Assembly (NCBI GenBank): GCA_035531535.1
Contig: DATKSV010000122.1
Coordinates: 1 to 9,599 of the forward strand
Direction of reading: 5' to 3'
DNA: 9,599 nt
Origin: AG-12 sp035531535
GTDB taxonomy: Bacteria > Chloroflexota > Dormibacteria > Aeolococcales > Bog-877
The notes beneath the pieces were generated by a model. The model was not told where the DNA came from and searched no databases. It saw nothing but the letters and a program-made list of their open reading frames with translations. Positions 6,396 through 9,599 of the stretch are shown in pieces. The translations under genes and the position numbers were made by a program. Position 1 is the first letter of the stretch. Each line of letters begins with the position of its first letter.

Positions 6396-7018
6396 TAGTG
6401 TAGGGTCTCGCAATTGGCTTGCCATTTGTGGTTGACTGAGGGGGTGAACCACGCGGCGGCAGCGCTGGCGCTCACCCCGGGGCAGCGCACCACGCTGGAG
6501 GTGATGGCGAAGGCCACGACCACGGCGCATCGGGACGTGGTGCGGGCGCGCGCGCTGCTGCTGGCCGCTGACGGGGTGGCGAATGTCCGCACGGCGGCGC
6601 AGGTCGGGGTGTCCGCGGTGACGGTGCGGGCCTGGCGGGAGCGCTTTGCCACCTCGTGACTGACGACGATGAGCCCGTGGGCAGGTGCGTAGGCGATGAG
6701 GTAGTAGTCGGCGACCTGTAGGAAGGTGTTGACTGCGGCGGGGTCGTAGCTCGCGCCGCTGGCCCAGCCGCTGAGCGCGGCGAGGCTCGGCAGGATGGCG
6801 GAATCGGGGGGCAGGAAGAAGGCCGTCCCACGGTCACGCGCCCACACCGACAGCTGGTCATCTCCCGCGAGCAGCTCGTCATGGACCTTCTCAACGCTGA
6901 AGGCTGTGTGCTTCGCGTTGGCTGCGTCGAGCCAGTGCCAGAAGGCGGGACAGAAGTCAAAGGAGTAATGGAGGTTTTTGGCCTGGATGAACACATCGGC
7001 GTCCAGGAGGTAGGCCAT
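6395..7018 (-). pseudogene. DUF4411/PIN-like toxin with C-terminus replaced by IS630 sequence
   Basis: The first 123 residues match DUF4411-type PIN proteins: LLDADVFIQAKN (acidic D6/D8), FDFCPAFWHWL, FSVEKVHDELLAGDD (E43, E48), FFLPPD, AAVNTFLQVADYYLIAYA (D104) and LIVVSHE. PIN domains are metal-dependent ribonucleases and the toxins of many toxin-antitoxin pairs. After SHEV (residue 123, nt about 6650) the frame continues as antisense of the IS630 fragment to a chance stop at 6395, so roughly the last 35-45 native residues are lost and about 84 foreign ones added. The remaining acidic residues are intact, but the last strand and helix of the fold are gone; activity is doubtful. It starts at ATG 7018, sharing one base with the stop of the ImmA-type gene (TGATG), which indicates translational coupling. 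Confidence 0.8.
6396..6659 (+). pseudogene. IS630-family transposase, N-terminal fragment
   Basis: From the GTG at 6444 the frame reads ALTPGQRTTLEVMAKATTT, then RDVVRARALLLAADG, then VRTAAQVGVSAVTVRAWRERFA. This is the N-terminal helix-turn-helix of IS630-type transposases, which binds the element ends. Intact members continue with a DDE domain for about 250 more residues. Here the match ends at RERFA (about 6650) and the frame stops three codons later inside the antiparallel PIN-toxin gene. A TTG at 6414 is an in-frame alternative start. About 50 bases before the GTG probably belong to the element's left end. Confidence 0.8.
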
Positions 7019-8166
7019 CAGCCGACCCCGGGCCGGTGGACCAGCTCATCGAAGGTGGCCTGCTTCTTGAACCCAAGCATCCGAAACGCCTCTCGGTAGA
7101 GTGTCTGGCCCTCCAGGGTGCTCTCCAGGAGGGCACGGGCGAAGCGCTTGCTCACCCGGATCGGCTGGGTATTGTAAAAGCTTCCCCCGGTGCTTACGCG
7201 CTCCTCCATCAGGGAGAGAACCCGTTCGCGCTCCGCCGCGTAGGCGGCACGGAACTGAGGCGGAGTCAGATAGCCGACGTCGAAGATCCGTCTAAGTACG
7301 ACCAGCGTGCTGACCTTGAACTCCCTCGCCAGCCGGTCAAGGTCAGGGGTCAAGGCCTGCGGGTCGACAACCAGGTCGCGCAGGCTCTCGCCTGGCATTA
7401 GGAACTCGGCTGCCACCTCATTGCACCAGCGCTCCGCCTCATTGCCCAGAGAGGCCGCTCCATCGGCATCCGAGACGGCCGACTGGCCGAGCCAGACGTG
7501 GGCCAGCTCGTGAGCGAGGGTAAAGATCTTGGCTGCCGTGGTGTCGGCGCCGTTGACGAAGATGAGAGGGGCGAGGTTGTCGGCCAGGGCGAAGCCCCGG
7601 AACTCTGCCGGGTCCAGCTTGCGGTGGGTGTTGCTCCCGACCACGCCGTTGACCATGACCAGCACGCCTTGTCTCTCCGCCGCTTCGATCAGCAGGCGGA
7701 ATGCCTCACCCCAGGAGGTCCCACGCTCAGCAGGCTCGAACGAGAGGGTCGAGCGCATCGTCGACGCGGCCCCGACCACTTCGTTGGCAGTGGTAAGGGT
7801 CCCCACAAAGGGGACAGACGGCTCCTGGTGGAGCCGGGCAAAGTCCCGGTACCACTCCTGGCGCTGCTGGCAGATGTATACGGTCTCCAGCAGGTCCGGG
7901 CTCGCATGCCCTACCTCTATATCACGGATGGTTCGAAAGTCGGGGAGAGGGAGGCTCTCCTGCGGGGGCTCGGCCAGGAAGAGGTAGCCCAGCGGAGTGT
8001 GGGTGGCCGTAGCGAACCTCTCCAGCTGCTTGAGAGTGGGCAGCTTGGAGCCCTGTTCCCAGGCATCCAGGTCCGGGAACTTGGCCAGGAGATTCTCGGC
8101 AGCGACGCCGGAGCGCTCCCTGGCCCAGGCGAACAGTCTTTCGGGAACGGAGACGCGAACCGTCAT
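7018..8166 (-). CDS. HTH (Xre-type) and ImmA/IrrE-family metallopeptidase, probable antitoxin
   Basis: It has 382 residues and looks complete. About residues 9-64 form a diverged helix-turn-helix (FPDLDAWEQGSKLPTLKQLE), as in Xre regulators. The centre is an ImmA/IrrE (COG2856) zinc peptidase domain with TLAHELAHVW (H219, E220, H223 of HExxH) and the downstream NEVAAEFLMP motif (249-258) that supplies the remaining ligand. The C-terminal part (about 275-380) includes FKVSTLVVLRRIFDVGYL, a further conserved segment of these proteins. Members with this HTH-peptidase layout lie upstream of toxins, phage repressors or stress regulators. Here the gene ends one base into the PIN-type toxin gene, so the natural reading is a toxin-antitoxin operon with autoregulation through the HTH. 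The ATG at 8166 has no strong Shine-Dalgarno. It starts 19 bases after the recombinase fragment's stop. Confidence 0.92.
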   Translation of the reverse strand: MTVRVSVPERLFAWARERSGVAAENLLAKFPDLDAWEQGSKLPTLKQLERFATATHTPLGYLFLAEPPQESLPLPDFRTIRDIEVGHASPDLLETVYICQQRQEWYRDFARLHQEPSVPFVGTLTTANEVVGAASTMRSTLSFEPAERGTSWGEAFRLLIEAAERQGVLVMVNGVVGSNTHRKLDPAEFRGFALADNLAPLIFVNGADTTAAKIFTLAHELAHVWLGQSAVSDADGAASLGNEAERWCNEVAAEFLMPGESLRDLVVDPQALTPDLDRLAREFKVSTLVVLRRIFDVGYLTPPQFRAAYAAERERVLSLMEERVSTGGSFYNTQPIRVSKRFARALLESTLEGQTLYREAFRMLGFKKQATFDELVHRPGVG

Positions 8167-8185
8167 CGGTCGGACCGCATCGTCG

Positions 8186-8503
8186 TCACTGGTCGGAGGT
8201 GAGCATTCTCATCACCGCGTCGTAGCCATCGACCGCGTTGAGGTGGGCGTACACCAGTTCTGTCATACGCAAGCCGGTGTGGCCCAGACGCTGGGCGAGC
8301 CGGACCGGGTTCATGCCCCGGCGCATGGCTTCGGTGGCGAACGAGTGGCGCGAATGGTGGCACACGTTGACTCCCAGTTCGGTGATGCCTCGCATCGGAC
8401 CCGCAGTGAGGTCCGGGGTCCGCCGGATTGGCACGACCTGGGCTGCGATGCTGACTACCGCTACTAAGGCTAAGACGAACGTGGACCCGGCTAGGAGGGG
8501 CAT
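8186..8503 (-). pseudogene. Tyrosine recombinase (phage integrase family), catalytic C-terminal fragment
   Basis: From about residue 37 the 105-residue frame carries the end of a tyrosine recombinase: ITELGVNVCHHSRHSFATEA (HxxR, H49 and R52), MNPVRLAQRLGHTGLRM (H75) and the nucleophile Tyr in ELVYAHLN (Y85). The first catalytic Arg, the N-terminal DNA-binding domains and about 200 residues are missing. The first 36 residues (LLAGSTFVLALVAVVSIAAQ) are hydrophobic and foreign to the family, so the gene has been joined to unrelated sequence upstream. Its place 235 bp from a tRNA gene fits the integrase of an element that used that tRNA as target. It cannot catalyse recombination as it is. Confidence 0.82.
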
Positions 8504-8722
8504 GTTGGCTCCTGGACACGAGTTCGGTGGATGATCTTACCCCCGAGAGCGTCGGGTTGACCCTAAACGCCACGTTCAGTCCGTCAGCGGCCCGGCCAGC
8601 TGCCGGTCCTGGACTGCCCGTCCTACTCGGCGGCTGGCCGCCTTGATATTCCGCCGCCTCCACGCTCGGGCCTCTCCCCGCCGCGTTAGGGCGAGGAGGC
8701 CGGTGGGCTGGCCCGCGTCCGG

Positions 8723-8728
8723 TACACT
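8723..8728 (+). promoter_or_regulatory. Possible -10 box of the tRNA-Ala gene
   Basis: TACACT lies 10 bases before the tRNA 5' end, at the right distance for a short-leader tRNA transcript. I see no convincing -35 hexamer at the expected spacing. Confidence 0.3.
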
Positions 8729-8738
8729 GGGGCGTGTG

Positions 8739-8813
8739 GGGGCTGTAGCTCAGCGGGAGAGCACTACATTGGCATTGTAGGGGTCGGGGGTTCGATTCCC
8801 CCCAGCTCCACCA
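8739..8813 (+). tRNA. tRNA-Ala (anticodon GGC)
   Basis: A complete cloverleaf can be drawn. The acceptor stem is GGGGCTG/CAGCTCC, with a G3-U70 wobble, the identity mark of tRNA-Ala. The D arm is GCTC/GAGC, and the anticodon stem CTACA/TGTAG encloses the loop TTGGCAT with GGC at 8771-8773. The variable loop is GGGTC, and the T arm GGGGG/CCCCC encloses TTCGATT. A discriminator A at 8810 and an encoded CCA (8811-8813) follow. It reads GCC/GCU Ala codons. It appears functional and lies between the recombinase fragment and a second tRNA-Ala 3' half. Confidence 0.97.
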
Positions 8814-9004
8814 GGACGGTCTAGCCGCCCTGCGGGAGGCCCCGAAGGCGGAGTCCCTGGGCCGGTTCTCGGGTGAGGGCTTCAAACCCGGTCTGAGCGC
8901 CAGGCCGGCCCTGCTCCGAACTCGGGCTGGCCGTGTCCACGAAACAGTAGGAAGGGGCGCAAACCACTTTTCGCGCGCACCTGAGTTCAGATTAGCGCCC
9001 CTCC

Positions 9005-9049
9005 TTGGCATGGAAGAGGCCGCGGGTTCGATTCCCGCCGGCTCCACCA
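9005..9049 (+). repeat. 3' half of a tRNA-Ala: likely attachment-site remnant
   Basis: Starting exactly at an anticodon loop TTGGCAT (9005-9011), the sequence continues with a 3' anticodon strand GGAAG, variable loop AGGCC, T arm GCGGG-TTCGATT-CCCGC, acceptor strand CGGCTCC and ACCA, a correct tRNA-Ala 3' half with encoded CCA. Upstream there is no D arm or acceptor 5' strand; CCTCC before the loop pairs only four of five positions. It lies about 190 bp after the intact tRNA-Ala in the same orientation. Its stem sequences differ from that gene, so it derives from another tRNA-Ala copy or an element-borne one. This is the usual product of tyrosine-recombinase integration at an anticodon loop. 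Confidence 0.8.
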
Positions 9050-9087
9050 TCTGGTGCTTTGGTGAGCGATAGCCGCGGTCCCGAAGC

Positions 9088-9396
9088 TCAAGGTTGGCGG
9101 AAGGCCTCGTGTCCGCCGATGCGGCGCCAGCGGATGGCGGGCTCACCGGCAATATCCCCCCACTCGAACGTCGCGCGGCCATCGGGGCCCGAAAACGACC
9201 AGGTCATCTCCCAGATGCCCGGGGCTCCCTGGACGGGCTTGACCCGCAAGCCGGCGGCCCAACCGGTGCGTGGATCGTGCCGGTGGGTGACGGCGGCGTC
9301 GTGGAAGCGGTGGACCGCAGTGCGGAACAGCGAGCGCTCGGTGTCGGTGAGGCGCTTCCAGTCAGCCTTGAAGCGCTCAGCTCGCTCGAACGTCAC
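9088..9396 (-). CDS. RelE/ParE-type toxin
   Basis: It has 102 residues from a GTG that overlaps the antitoxin stop as GTGA (9396-9393). The sequence opens FERAERFKADWKRLTDTERS and continues RFHDAAV, GLRVKPVQGAPGIWEMTWSF and ATFEWGDIAGEPAIRWRRIGGH. This matches a family of RelE/ParE-superfamily toxins that are mostly annotated only as toxin or hypothetical. The fold is a small beta-sheet with two N-terminal helices; members are either ribosome-dependent mRNA nucleases or gyrase poisons, and I cannot say which from sequence. Full length for the family. Its gene follows the antitoxin and is translationally coupled to it. Confidence 0.82.
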   Translation of the reverse strand: MTFERAERFKADWKRLTDTERSLFRTAVHRFHDAAVTHRHDPRTGWAAGLRVKPVQGAPGIWEMTWSFSGPDGRATFEWGDIAGEPAIRWRRIGGHEAFRQP

Positions 9397-9599
9397 GAAT
9401 CGAGTTCGGCGAGAAAGGTGTCGGGACCCTCCGTGACGACCACCCCGCCAGCCGCGATATCAGCGTCGGCCTCGCGCTCCATCCGCTGCCAGCGCTCGGT
9501 CCAGAACCACGCCTGATCACTGGGAACCGGAATGACCGGGTGCAACTCGATCACCCCATCAGGCCGCTCGACCATCCGGACCTGGGCGCCGGGCCGGTC
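9393..9599 (-). CDS. AbrB/MazE-type antitoxin, C-terminal part (cut by window edge)
   Basis: The frame is open from the window end. The first visible residues, RPGAQVRMVERPDGVIELHP, correspond to the second half of an AbrB/SpoVT swapped-hairpin domain (usually GIRPGDEVE followed by GxVELRP). An in-frame ATG at 9575 therefore lies inside the domain and is not the start; the true start is beyond 9599. The tail QAWFWTERWQRMEREADADI and FLAELDS is typical of antitoxins in this group and should wrap the toxin. The N-terminal half would bind the operator and repress the operon. Confidence 0.78.
   Translation of the reverse strand, partial: DRPGAQVRMVERPDGVIELHPVIPVPSDQAWFWTERWQRMEREADADIAAGGVVVTEGPDTFLAELDS

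Noticed and set aside
7498..8202. A 234-residue plus-strand open frame
   Set aside because: It is antisense to the ImmA/IrrE-type gene with its HExxH motif; it is a high-GC shadow frame.
8163..9182. A 339-residue minus-strand open frame with WGESNPRPLQ and VEPAGIEPAA segments
   Set aside because: These strings are the well-known antisense translations of tRNA genes; they fall exactly on the tRNA-Ala and on the second tRNA 3' half. The frame is spurious.
1..9599. CRISPR array or rRNA gene
   Set aside because: No regularly spaced short repeats and no rRNA-like conserved stretches were seen anywhere in the window.

Overview
This is a GC-rich window of bacterial DNA, most likely from a high-GC actinomycetote. 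The signs are strong G/C bias at third codon positions, a CCA-encoding tRNA-Ala, actinobacterial-type IS1380 and IS630 transposases, and a secreted protein with a Cys-paired InlB-like repeat of a kind I associate with Thermoleophilia-like soil lineages. The placement is an impression from family resemblance, not a proof. The window reads as an accessory region: four kinds of mobile-element debris, two toxin-antitoxin type pairs, and several genes cut or frameshifted.

Left part (1-2118). The window opens in the C-terminal end of an IS3-type transposase (1-198). A converging hypothetical gene on the minus strand (144-599) appears cut at its 3' end by that element. Next comes a four-helix membrane protein of unknown function with a very good ribosome binding site (756-1427, minus). 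After it is a hypothetical gene that seems split by a one-base frameshift near 2010 (1565-2118, minus).

Middle part (2119-4535). About 500 bp without a convincing gene precede a secreted protein (2618-3883, minus) with a signal peptide, one InlB-like repeat and two copies of a 141-residue-period unit. It has a near-consensus sigma-70 promoter. The stop codon of a 39-residue single-helix membrane peptide gene lies inside the -35 box of that promoter. About 470 bp of GC-rich sequence with no convincing gene follow.

Mobile-element part (4536-6659). An AlbA_2/Schlafen-type domain gene is broken off around 4900, next to an IS1380-family transposase (5100-6029, minus). That transposase keeps its N-terminus and its last residues but lacks the C-terminal catalytic region. 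Two short unrecognised minus-strand frames joined by a GTGA overlap (6103 to about 6395) lie between it and an N-terminal fragment of an IS630-family transposase (6444 to about 6650).

Right part (6650-9599). An ImmA/IrrE metallopeptidase with an N-terminal HTH (7018-8166) overlaps by one base a DUF4411/PIN-type toxin gene whose C-terminus has been replaced by the IS630 fragment. Upstream is the catalytic C-terminal fragment of a tyrosine recombinase (8186-8503). Then come an intact tRNA-Ala(GGC) gene (8739-8813) and, about 190 bp on, a second 3' half of a tRNA-Ala that begins exactly at the anticodon loop (9005-9049). Together these look like the scar of an element that integrated at a tRNA-Ala anticodon loop. 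The window ends in a RelE/ParE-type toxin and its AbrB-type antitoxin, overlapped by GTGA and cut by the window edge.
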